Below, in pieces: positions 8,872 to 15,737 of a stretch of 64,000 bases of DNA. The DNA lies in contig NZ_CP086322.1 of the NCBI RefSeq assembly GCF_023277745.1, forward strand, positions 1,054,001 to 1,118,000. Reading direction: 5' to 3'. The DNA comes from Streptomyces halobius (GTDB lineage Bacteria; Actinomycetota; Actinomycetes; Streptomycetales; Streptomycetaceae). The stretch's first letter is position 1. The number at the start of each line of letters is the position of its first letter. The notes under the pieces are model-generated. The model saw nothing but the letters and a program-made list of their open reading frames with translations. It was not told the origin of the DNA and searched no databases. Position numbers and translations under genes: made by a program.

Positions 8872-10073
8872 CGCGTCTCACCCCAGACCGCGCGTAGAGC
8901 GGAGTCGAAGGCAGGGTCGTGGATGTCGACGTGTCCGTAGACCTCGTCGACGGTGGCGGCCGAGGCCCAGCCGCCGGCATCCCGGGCGATCAGCAGGTTG
9001 CCGTCGGCGGCGTCGAGGACCGCGGACGTGAACGAATGCCGGAAGGCGTGGGGTTTCACCAGCCCGAGCTCGGCGCGTTTCCCGGCCCGGCCGAGCATCC
9101 GCCGGGCCCCGACCGGCGCCCACGGCTGTCCGGCGCAGGCGCCGTGCAACTGGACCAGGAGCATGCCGTGTCCGGCTTCGCGCGGGTACTCGCTGGTGAG
9201 GTACTCGAAGTAGGAGTGCACCATCGCCGGACTGACCCGCTTGATCAGTCCGCCGGTAACCGTGCCGTGCTCGACCCGCCAGGAGTGCTTGGTCTTGGCC
9301 TCGGCCCGGTTCGGATTACCGGGCCGGTGACAGACGTGCAGATGAGGGGCGCGGCACTCGCCGCAGGCCGCGTTCTCGCGCAGGTGCAGGTCGACCAGGT
9401 GCAGCCCGCAGAGTTCGCCGATCCGCAGGCCACCGTCGGCCAGCCAGGTCACCACCATCCGGTCCCGGGCCGAGTTCACCGTCTCCAGCAGCTTCTCCCT
9501 CGCCCCGTCGGGCAGCATCTTCGGGTGCCGGCGGTGCGGGCCCTTCGGCGCGAGCGGGTTGGCCGGCATCGCGGACTTCACGTGCCCGAGGAACGACCGG
9601 CGCCGGTCCACCCGCGACGGCAGCCGTGTGCCGTCGAGCTTCTCACCGAGGCCCACGTTGACGCCGAGGGAGGCTTGGTGCAGGTAGAAGCCCTTCAGGC
9701 AGGATGCCGCGGTCGACAGCGCGGACCGGCCGTAGGGGCGCTTGCCCACCCGCCACGGTTCCCCGAGCGGCATATGGACCTCGGCGCCGACGATGCCCAT
9801 GTACCGTTCCAGGTCGCGCAGTTGGACTGTGTCGAAGGCCAGGCACTCGCGCTCCAGCCACCGGAGATGATCGACCAGGTAGTACGCGTAGGTCTTCTGT
9901 GTGCCCGAGCCGTCATGGACGCGCAGGAACCGGTCCGCCTCGGCGTGGAGTGTGCCCTCCGGCCAGACGATGGTCCATGACCTCCATCCGCTCTTCCGCT
10001 CGATCCGCTGGACCCTCAAGTCCTCGACCACAAGGTGCCGTACCACTCGTCCTCCGTACCGACTCCAGAACAT
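8868..10073 (-). CDS. tnpA: TnpA-like tyrosine recombinase of the Tn554-like element
   Basis: 401 residues of tyrosine site-specific recombinase. The N-terminal half is a SAM-like DNA-binding domain. The catalytic residues are seen at the Arg of GGLRIGEL, the HAFRH box (His342, Arg345, His346), Trp369 and Tyr379 in VYGHVD. A small Cys/His cluster (CGECRAPHLHVCH) lies between the two halves of the catalytic domain. It is the first gene of tnpABC and starts about 95 bp inside the right end repeat, next to two GGTCGGTAAA copies (about 10091 and 10158) that are likely recombinase-binding sites. Confidence 0.88.
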   Translation of the reverse strand: MFWSRYGGRVVRHLVVEDLRVQRIERKSGWRSWTIVWPEGTLHAEADRFLRVHDGSGTQKTYAYYLVDHLRWLERECLAFDTVQLRDLERYMGIVGAEVHMPLGEPWRVGKRPYGRSALSTAASCLKGFYLHQASLGVNVGLGEKLDGTRLPSRVDRRRSFLGHVKSAMPANPLAPKGPHRRHPKMLPDGAREKLLETVNSARDRMVVTWLADGGLRIGELCGLHLVDLHLRENAACGECRAPHLHVCHRPGNPNRAEAKTKHSWRVEHGTVTGGLIKRVSPAMVHSYFEYLTSEYPREAGHGMLLVQLHGACAGQPWAPVGARRMLGRAGKRAELGLVKPHAFRHSFTSAVLDAADGNLLIARDAGGWASAATVDEVYGHVDIHDPAFDSALRAVWGETR

Positions 10074-10158
10074 GACGAACGTCCTGAACCCGGTCGGTAA
10101 ACAAGCCCATGACGTTCACGCCACAGGCTCGAACGGACATCACGAACAGCACAAACTA

Positions 10159-10169
10159 CGGTCGGTAAA
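10159..10169 (-). repeat. Right terminal repeat of the Tn554-like element
   Basis: On the minus strand TTTACCGACCG, matching the left end at 4889-4899 in inverted orientation. A further GGTCGGTAAA copy at about 10091-10101 lies inside the element. Confidence 0.7.
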
Positions 10170-10340
10170 GCAGGCGATGACCCACTCATCGAGAAGATTC
10201 TGGAGTTCGGGCAGCGACCACAGCCTTCCGTCTTCCAGCCGCCGCCCGCGGCGGTCCGTGGTCGAGCCGGTGTAACCCGCGACGAACTGGGCGAACAATG
10301 TGGCCACTGAGCCCAGGGTCTTCTCGATCGTGCCCTTGTC
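10170..10340 (-). pseudogene. tnsB: TnsB/TniA transposase, central fragment with the catalytic Glu
   Basis: Reads GTIEKTLGSVATLFAQFVAG followed by YTGSTTDRRGRRLEDGRLWS and LPELQNLLDEWVIAC. The Glu of IEKTLGS is the third residue of the DDE triad. It is separated from the first two Asp residues by the serine-integrase element (joined at TTGTC, 10336-10340) and from the C-terminal domain by the Tn554-like element (joined at 10169/10170). Fused to the N-terminal fragment the sequence is TPTDKGTIEKTLGS without any frame break, so both insertions are precise. Confidence 0.88.
10336..10340 (+). other. Attachment core TTGTC, left copy
   Basis: Joint between the central tnsB fragment (lower coordinates) and the serine-integrase element. 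The identical pentamer is at the other boundary. Confidence 0.75.
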
Positions 10341-10654
10341 ATGAGTCGTCGACTGCACCCGATCAGCACGGTCAGCCCGGAGTTGTCCGGGTCACGCACC
10401 CGTTCCACCCGTGGCATGGGCGGGAGTTCGCCTTCGTCGACCGGTGCCTGGCGTGGGACGTGGACCGGGTCAGCTTCCTGGACGAGAACGGCGAGGTGGC
10501 CTCGCTGCCCGCAGCGTGGACGGACATCGATCCGGTGGACCCGTTCGTCGTGGTGGCCGACGGTCCCTGTCCGTTCCGGGTGCAGGACCTGTTGGCCGCT
10601 GCTGATCTGCTTGACGCGCTCAGGTCGCGGACTGTCGGGAAGAAGATGCCGTGA
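10341..10654 (+). CDS. DUF5372-like protein, body separated from its start codon by integration
   Basis: The recognisable part is VTHPFHPWHGREFAFVDRCL followed by WDVDRVSFLDENGEVASLPAAW and DPFVVVADGPCPFRVQDLLA, the pattern of the DUF5372 family found beside serine recombinases. There is no ATG, GTG or TTG in frame between the attachment core and this block. An in-frame ATG at 10298 lies in tnsB antisense, outside the element. In the excised circle, however, the ATG at 13723 with its AAGGAGG site reads MKHEVC across the core into HESSTAPDQHG and on to the stop at 10654, giving a complete protein of about 110 residues. Function unknown; its position suggests control of integrase or excision. 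In the integrated state it is probably not made, or made from an internal GTG. Confidence 0.7.
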
Positions 10655-10832
10655 GTGTCGCCTGATCCACACCGCTCTCGATGCCCGTCGCGATCGAGAG
10701 CGGTGTGAGGGACACGATGGGGGTGCGTGATCACCTGCAGATTCACCTGCATGTACCCCGTTTGGAGTCTTGGCCGTGATCGCCCCTCGGCGCGAACCTG
10801 GTGACACCGGCCGGGCCTGGGAGGGGACAGCA

Positions 10833-11336
10833 GTGGCAGCGACCGTAACAGACCCCAAGGCGACCGCTTTGGCAGCGGCACGCGTGCTCAACCCACATCC
10901 CGAGCGGGTGGTCGACGAGGTGTTCCTCGCCTCGCCGTTCTGCGACGCACGGGACTTGGTGCAGGTCAAGTACGAGATGGTGCGGCGAGTGCGGGTGGAC
11001 AAGGTGCCGGTCGCCCAGGCGGCCCGTGCCTTCGGCTACTGCCGCCAGGCGTTCTATGAGATCGCCGCCGCCCTGGACGCCGGCGGGCCAGGCGCCCTGG
11101 TTCCAGGCAAGCCCGGTCCGAAGGGGCCGACCAAGCTGACCGAGCCGGTCATGGACCGCATTGATGCCTGGCGTGCAGGCGAACCCGGCCTCACTTCACG
11201 GAAGTTGGCCGCTCGGTTGCATGACGAGCTTGGCCTTTCCGTCCACCCGCGCTCCATTGAACGCGCAGTGGCCCGCCGTCGTGAACCGGAGACGGCCGAG
11301 GAGGAGCCCATAGCCCGAGTCGCCAACGGGCGGTGA
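10833..11336 (+). CDS. Helix-turn-helix protein of the serine-integrase element
   Basis: 167 residues from a GTG at 10833 (VAATVTDPKATAL), preceded by GGAGGGGA. Two DNA-binding blocks are visible: KVPVAQAARAFGYCRQAFYEI (about residues 60-80), a classical helix-turn-helix, and LTSRKLAARLHDELGLSVHP (about 125-145), like the second domain of winged-helix proteins found in IS630-type transposases and related regulators. It sits between the DUF5372-like body and the integrase, all on one strand, so it may regulate recombination or act as a recombination directionality factor; this is inference. The frame ends just before a further coding-looking frame at 11337. Confidence 0.7.
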   Translation: MAATVTDPKATALAAARVLNPHPERVVDEVFLASPFCDARDLVQVKYEMVRRVRVDKVPVAQAARAFGYCRQAFYEIAAALDAGGPGALVPGKPGPKGPTKLTEPVMDRIDAWRAGEPGLTSRKLAARLHDELGLSVHPRSIERAVARRREPETAEEEPIARVANGR

Positions 11337-11337
11337 G

Positions 11338-11586
11338 TCTGCGGCCGGTGTCGCGGAGTACGAGCGGTTGCACTGGGCGCCGTTGCGGGGCGGACGTCGG
11401 CCTGGGCTGGGAGTGCTGGTGGCCCGGGGCATGCTCGCCTTCTTGCGCGTGGCCGACGCCGTCTGCACCACACGAAAGAACCCTCCTGAGGCTCCGCCGC
11501 CCCTTCCGGTGGCGGGCGGCGTGCTGGATCCGGAGGTCGTGCGGGTGTGGTCACGGATAGTCCTGGCCCACGCCCACAGCCCATGA
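11338..11586 (+). CDS. Small frame between the HTH gene and the integrase
   Basis: Reads ESAAGVAEYERLHWAPLRGG, then GLGVLVARGMLAFLRVADAV and ends GGVLDPEVVRVWSRIVLAHA-HSP. The composition is protein-like, but the only in-frame initiator seen is a TTG at 11368. Because it begins exactly where the HTH gene stops, in the -1/+2 frame, it is either a separate coupled small protein or the C-terminal part of the HTH protein after a frameshift. The first alternative is slightly favoured by the close spacing (43 bp) to the integrase RBS. Confidence 0.45.
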   Translation, partial: SAAGVAEYERLHWAPLRGGRRPGLGVLVARGMLAFLRVADAVCTTRKNPPEAPPPLPVAGGVLDPEVVRVWSRIVLAHAHSP

Positions 11587-11629
11587 CCAGCGGTGACGTC
11601 CGCGCTGGAGATCACAGAAGGAGAAGCTG

Positions 11630-13726
11630 GTGGATCCGCTGTTCGGGCCGGCGGCCAAGGTGACCGCCGCTCACCTCGCCCGGGACGCCTACCTGTATAT
11701 CCGGCAGAGCTCGCTCAAGCAGGTCCTGAACAACACCGAGTCGACGGTGCGGCAGTACGGGCTCAAGGAGCGGGCCATCGCACTGGGCTGGCCCGCGGAC
11801 CGGATCCACGTCATCGACACGGACCAGGGACAGTCCGGTGCCTCGGCGGCGGACCGGGAAGGCTTCCAGCGGCTGGTCACCGAGGTCGGCATGGGACACG
11901 CCGGCATCGTCTTGGGCCTGGAGGTGAGCCGGCTCGCGCGGAACAACACCGACTGGCACCGGCTGCTGGAGATCTGCGCCATGGCCGGGACCCTCATCCT
12001 CGACGAGGACGGTCTCTACGACCCCTGCGACTTCAACGACCGCCTGCTGCTGGGCCTGAAGGGCACCATGTCGGAGGCAGAGCTGCACCTGCTCAAGGCC
12101 CGCCTGCGCGGAGGCCAGCTGTCCAAGGCCCGCCGCGGGGAACTGATCAGCCCCCTGCCGATCGGCCTGGTCTACGACCCGTCCGGGAAGGTCGTCCTCG
12201 ACCCCGATACCGCCATCCAGCAGGCCATCCGGGCGGTCTTCGAGCTGTTCGACGCCACCGGCTCGGCCACCGCCGTGGTCAAGTCGTTCAATGCCGAGGG
12301 CCTGCGGCTGCCCCGCCGCCTGGCCCACGGCCCGGACAAGGGCAAGGTCGTGTGGGCCCCGGCCCAGCACTCGCGGATCCTGCAGATCCTGCACAACCCC
12401 CGCTATGCCGGCGCCTTCTTCTACGGCCGCTACCAGCACCGGCCCACCCCCGGCACCGGCAAGAGCGGCCCACGGCTGCAACCACGCGAGCAGTGGGTCG
12501 CCTTCTTCCCCGACCACCACCCCGGATACATCACGCTGGAGAAGTACGACGCCAACCAGGCCAAACTCGCCGCTAACGCCACCGCCCACGGCAAGGACCG
12601 CCGCCACGGGCCACCCCGCGAAGGCCCGGCCCTGCTGCAGGGCATCGTCCTGTGCGGCATCTGCGGCCGGCGCATGACCGTCCGCTACCACCAACGCAAA
12701 GACCGTCTGGAGCCGGAGTACGTCTGCCAGGCCAAAGGCATCCAGTACGGCAGCCCGATCTGCCAGCGCGTCCACGGCGCTGTCGTCGACGACGCCGTCG
12801 GAGACCTGCTGGTCACCGCACTGACCCCGCACGCGATCCAGGCAGCCCTCGCCGTCGCCGACGAACTGGCCGCCCGCGCAGAGGAAGCCGACCGGCTGCG
12901 AGCCGCCGCCGTCGAACGCGCCCAGTACCAAGCCGACTTGGCCCGGCGCCGCTACCTCGCCGTCGACCCTGACAACCGCCTGGTCGCCACCAGCCTGGAA
13001 GCCGACTGGAACCAGGCCCTGCGTGACGTCGCCGAAGCCACCGACACCTACGAGAAGGCGAAAAACACCGCCACCGGCGTCCTCGATGACGCCCAGCGGG
13101 CGCGGATCACCGCCCTGGCCCGCGACTTCCCGGCCCTGTGGGCCAACCCGGACACCCCCGACCGCGAGCGCAAGCGCCTGGTACGGCTGCTGGTCACCGA
13201 CGTCACCCTCATCCGCGCCGAGCAGATCACCGCCCACGTCCGCCTCACCGGCGGACAGGAGCACACCCTCGTGCGTCCGATCCCGCTGGCGTCCTGGCAG
13301 ATCCGGCAGACCCCACCCGAGGTCGTCGCCGCCATCGATCAACTCCTCGACGACCACACCGACGGCCAGATCGCCGCGATCCTCACCGAACGCGGCCACG
13401 TCAGCGGCCTCGGTCAGGCCCTCAGCCCCGGAATCGTCAAGCACATCCGGCGTGCCTACCGACTGCGCAGCCATCCCCAGCGGCTCGCTGACCAGGGCAT
13501 ACTCAGTCTCCGCGAGATCGCCCGCCAGCTCGACATCGGCCTGAGTACGGTCAAGCACTGGCGCGACCGCGGCCTGCTGACCGGCCGCCTCGCCAACGAC
13601 AAGGGCGAGTACCTCTACCACCCACCGCCGCCCGACCTCGCCCGGCCCCGCATCGGACGGCCACCCCGTCCACGACCTGCACCCGACGAAACACCCATCG
13701 AATCAGCTCAAGGAGGCGCAGTATGA
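11630..13726 (+). CDS. int: Large serine recombinase (integrase)
   Basis: 698 residues from a GTG at 11630, after AGAAGGAGAAG. The N-terminal catalytic domain starts YLYIRQSSLKQ with the nucleophile Ser27 and continues to GLEVSRLARNNTDWHRLLE (about 95-120). Then follow the recombinase domain (residues about 170-300: IQQAIRAVFELFDATGSATA), a zinc ribbon (LCGICGRRM ... YVCQAKG ... PICQRVHG, about 341-385), a coiled-coil region and a C-terminal MerR-like helix-turn-helix (SLREIARQLDIGLSTVKHWR). It would integrate and excise the surrounding element at the TTGTC core. The stop overlaps the ATG at 13723 (ATGA), the start codon of the DUF5372-like gene in the circular form. Confidence 0.93.
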   Translation: MDPLFGPAAKVTAAHLARDAYLYIRQSSLKQVLNNTESTVRQYGLKERAIALGWPADRIHVIDTDQGQSGASAADREGFQRLVTEVGMGHAGIVLGLEVSRLARNNTDWHRLLEICAMAGTLILDEDGLYDPCDFNDRLLLGLKGTMSEAELHLLKARLRGGQLSKARRGELISPLPIGLVYDPSGKVVLDPDTAIQQAIRAVFELFDATGSATAVVKSFNAEGLRLPRRLAHGPDKGKVVWAPAQHSRILQILHNPRYAGAFFYGRYQHRPTPGTGKSGPRLQPREQWVAFFPDHHPGYITLEKYDANQAKLAANATAHGKDRRHGPPREGPALLQGIVLCGICGRRMTVRYHQRKDRLEPEYVCQAKGIQYGSPICQRVHGAVVDDAVGDLLVTALTPHAIQAALAVADELAARAEEADRLRAAAVERAQYQADLARRRYLAVDPDNRLVATSLEADWNQALRDVAEATDTYEKAKNTATGVLDDAQRARITALARDFPALWANPDTPDRERKRLVRLLVTDVTLIRAEQITAHVRLTGGQEHTLVRPIPLASWQIRQTPPEVVAAIDQLLDDHTDGQIAAILTERGHVSGLGQALSPGIVKHIRRAYRLRSHPQRLADQGILSLREIARQLDIGLSTVKHWRDRGLLTGRLANDKGEYLYHPPPPDLARPRIGRPPRPRPAPDETPIESAQGGAV

Positions 13727-13741
13727 AGCACGAGGTTTGTC
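13710..13741 (+). promoter_or_regulatory. RBS, ATG and first six codons of the split DUF5372-like gene, with right attachment core
   Basis: AAGGAGG at 13710-13716 precedes ATG at 13723 by the usual distance. The codons ATG AAG CAC GAG GTT TGT lead straight into the core TTGTC (13737-13741). In the integrated state translation would run on into tnsB antisense and stop after about 17 codons. In the excised circle the same frame enters the DUF5372-like body at 10341. Confidence 0.75.
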
Positions 13742-14761
13742 GGTGGGTGTTGCCTTGTGGGCAGGTTGCAGGTTGATGCCCAGATAGCGGCAGGACGCCC
13801 GGAAGTTGTGCGAGACGAACACTTTGCCGTGGTCGCAGACGATCGTCTCCGGCACGATCACCGGCCGGGCCGCCGCGTGCTCCAGGCGCTCGTCAATGCT
13901 CAGCAGCCGCCGGTGCGGCAGCACCGACCGGGACATCCGCAGGGCCTCTGACCAGCCTGGACGCATCGCCTCCGGGGTGACGCTGCGGGCCAGCAGGGCG
14001 GAGGCGTCCGCAGCTTTCGTGGTGGGCCGTAGCACCGCCGCGGTAATCGACCTCGTGGCAATGTCGACCATGGCTGTCAGCTCGACCTTTTCGGCGATCC
14101 CGTCGTCCAGCCGCACCAGCACGTCCAGCGGGGTGGAGTCGATCTGCATCAACTCGCCCGGTGCACTGGCCGGCACTTCACCGAACGGACCTGAGGGTCT
14201 TGCGTTGATCGAACGACGCGTGCGGGCCGACCCGGTGGCATGGGTGCCCGCGGCCAGCTTGTCGAACAACCGATAGAGCGTGGCCCGCGACGGCAGCTCA
14301 ACAGCGGTGCTCTCGCAGTCGGCGAGAATCTCCTTGGTCCGCCAGATGATGAACCCGATGGTCCTGGACGACGCGTCGACAGTCTCGGCGATCGCCTGCT
14401 GCATCGCCTCCACCACCGCCGGGTCGACGTGCCCGAAGGCCGGCATCCGCTTTGCCGACCGGCCATCCACCAGTCCAACCAGCCCGTCTCGCTGGTAACG
14501 CTGGCGTCTCTGCTTGATGCCACTAGCCGACACCCGGTGCCCGGCCGCCGTCAGTTCCGCTGCCTTGGCCCGTTCGCGCTGAGCCAGCGAGTGCTGTTTC
14601 GGATCGAACTCCGGCCGCGGCTTCGCCCCTTCCGCGACGTCCGGTGGCAGGCCGTCCAGGACCTCAAGGATGTGCCTCTCCCACCAGCGAGCCTGTTCAG
14701 CGGCCGTCTCAGGAAACTCCGCGATCCGAGCCGTCAGCGGCACCCGCCTTTTGCCGGTCAC
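13737..14761 (-). pseudogene. tnsB: TnsB/TniA transposase, N-terminal fragment
   Basis: About 340 residues holding the N-terminal helix-turn-helix region (LAQRERAKAAELTAAGHRVS then GIKQRRQRYQRDGLVGLVDG) and the first part of the RNase H-like DDE domain. The first catalytic Asp is in LMQIDSTPLDVLV and the second in IVCDHGKVF. The gene breaks at TPTDK where the serine-integrase element begins; the catalytic Glu lies 3.4 kb away. The GTG start overlaps the tnsA stop (GTGA). Intact, it would be about 630-640 residues with the other two fragments, normal for this family. Confidence 0.88.
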
Positions 14762-15510
14762 TGGGCACCCCTATCAGCCAGGCTCACGACCGTGCGTGGT
14801 CCCATCAGCTCGGTCGACATCGCCTCGGCGGTCAGTTCCTGGAGCCAGAGCAGGTGAAACAGCACGGCCAGCGTTGCCAGCCGATCGCCTACCGCATCTG
14901 CCCCGGCCATCAACGGCCTTGGGGCCGCAAAGAGCTCCCGGAGCCGGTCCGCGACCGGGCCGTTGAAGCAGCGGGGGTGCCGGTAGCGCGACAGCCACCG
15001 GACATTCGCCAGCAGCACAGCATCTGGCACCCCGACCCGCTCGAACCTCCACCCGGCCTGGGAACAGGCCAGGCCCGTCACCTCGAACGCTTCGGCGTCC
15101 TTCGGCTCGATCCGCTCGTCCGCACGAACATCGACGACCGCAGCCGAGCCGTCCGCGCGGCGCACGAAATAGTCCGGGGCGTGTCGACGCTCCCGTTCGC
15201 CGTCGTGCCAGTGCAGCCAGAACGGCTGCGAGGCGATCCCCATCACCTCGGGATCGAAGTCCATCAGCAGGAGCCGGTCACGCTCCAACCACGATTCGAA
15301 GCCGACGTGTCGCCCGGTCGTGCCCGCCCAGTACCAGCCCGCGAAGTGACGCTCGCCCCGCGACCAGCGAAACTGCCGCACCGGAGCGACGTCCTCGAAC
15401 CGGGCTGTCACACAGTCCAGCAACGGACGCCTGTGACGCTCACGTACAGCGTCCACGTACGACAGCTCGACGTACGGCTCCGCAAGATCCACCCCAGCCG
15501 GTACAGCCAC
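14758..15510 (-). CDS. tnsA: TnsA-like heteromeric transposase endonuclease
   Basis: 250 residues. The region 70-130 has the restriction-enzyme-like nuclease pattern of TnsA: FESWLERDRLL with Glu72, IASQPFWLHW, then HAPDYFVRRADGS with Asp113 and VVDVRAD at 125-131. Where E. coli TnsA has a Gln/Glu-x-Lys this protein has Asp127-Val-Arg129, so the catalytic Lys is replaced by Arg. TnsA makes the second-strand cut that allows cut-and-paste transposition together with TnsB. It is the first gene of the tns operon, starts at a GTG about 30 bp from the right end repeat and is coupled to tnsB through GTGA. Confidence 0.82.
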   Translation of the reverse strand: MAVPAGVDLAEPYVELSYVDAVRERHRRPLLDCVTARFEDVAPVRQFRWSRGERHFAGWYWAGTTGRHVGFESWLERDRLLLMDFDPEVMGIASQPFWLHWHDGERERRHAPDYFVRRADGSAAVVDVRADERIEPKDAEAFEVTGLACSQAGWRFERVGVPDAVLLANVRWLSRYRHPRCFNGPVADRLRELFAAPRPLMAGADAVGDRLATLAVLFHLLWLQELTAEAMSTELMGPRTVVSLADRGAQ

Positions 15511-15537
15511 CCGCCACCCCCAGCACGATCACCCGCA

Positions 15538-15584
15538 CGACTAGGTTCGCTGAGACGGAAGGCAAAACGACTGGGTTCGCTGAG
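15538..15584 (-). repeat. Right-end TnsB-binding-type repeats, two copies
   Basis: CGACTAGGTTCGCTGAGAC (15538-15556) and CGACTGGGTTCGCTGAG (15568-15584), spaced 30 bp centre to centre, lie just upstream of tnsA. The left-end copy at 2476-2494 is in the opposite orientation. They probably bind TnsB and may overlap the tnsA promoter. Confidence 0.7.
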
Positions 15585-15737
15585 TAAACGCCTCGATTGG
15601 ATGAGAGCGGTCAGTTTTGGGCAGCACTCGGCGATCACAGGGCTCGGAAATGTCGATGAGAACTAGCAACGCTGTCGACGCGCGAGGGCCGTGCCGAGGA
15701 GTGCTTGAGATTGTCGTCGCTCCCGCGATATGCCGTC

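Larger units (their letters stand above)
4889..10169 (-). mobile_element. Tn554-like transposon (tnpA-tnpB-tnpC with VOC passenger) inserted in tnsB
   Basis: 5281 bp. The ends carry the inverted repeat TTTACCGACCG (4889-4899 and, inverted, 10159-10169), with extra copies of GGTCGGT inside (about 4944 and 10091). It encodes the three Tn554-type transposition proteins in the order tnpA-tnpB-tnpC on the minus strand, and a VOC-fold protein on the plus strand near the left end. The hexamers outside the repeats differ (GCCTGC at 10170-10175, ACCGGG at 4883-4888, minus-strand reading), as expected for Tn554, which brings a core from its previous site and makes no duplication. Removing the element with one hexamer restores the tnsB frame. 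Confidence 0.82.
10336..13741 (+). mobile_element. Large-serine-integrase element inserted in tnsB
   Basis: A 3.4-kb element bounded by the 5-bp core TTGTC at 10336-10340 and 13737-13741. Outside the cores the two halves of tnsB join in frame; inside are a DUF5372-like gene body, a helix-turn-helix gene, a small frame and a large serine recombinase, all on the plus strand. The genes run head to tail so that in the excised circle the recombinase is directly upstream of the DUF5372-like gene. Short identical cores without terminal inverted repeats are typical of large serine integrase attL/attR. Confidence 0.85.
2426..15660 (-). mobile_element. Tn7-like transposon core (tnsA-tnsB-tniB-tniQ), interrupted by two nested elements
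   Basis: Four coupled minus-strand genes make a Tn7-type transposition set: TnsA-like endonuclease, DDE transposase TnsB/TniA, AAA+ regulator TniB and target-selection protein TniQ. Inverted end repeats are visible: GTCTCAGCGAAGTTAGTCG at 2476-2494 against CGACTAGGTTCGCTGAGAC at 15538-15556, with a second copy at 15568-15584. The outermost bases are not fixed, so the limits given are approximate. The element carries no accessory cargo of its own, because tniQ runs into the left end repeat. It is inactive as it stands, since tnsB is split by a Tn554-like element and a serine-integrase element. Confidence 0.75.

Noticed and set aside
11612..13621. 669-codon open frame antisense to the serine integrase
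   Set aside because: Gly/Val/Asp-rich shadow; the plus strand has a complete integrase.
2420..15666. ACTAG at 2420-2424 and 15662-15666 as the 5-bp target duplication of the Tn7-like transposon, and GCAACG(T)nTGTCGACG at 2449 and 15666
   Set aside because: The bases next to ACTAG do not form matching TGT..ACA ends, and the second similarity lies inside one end and outside the other. May be chance; not used to set the limits.
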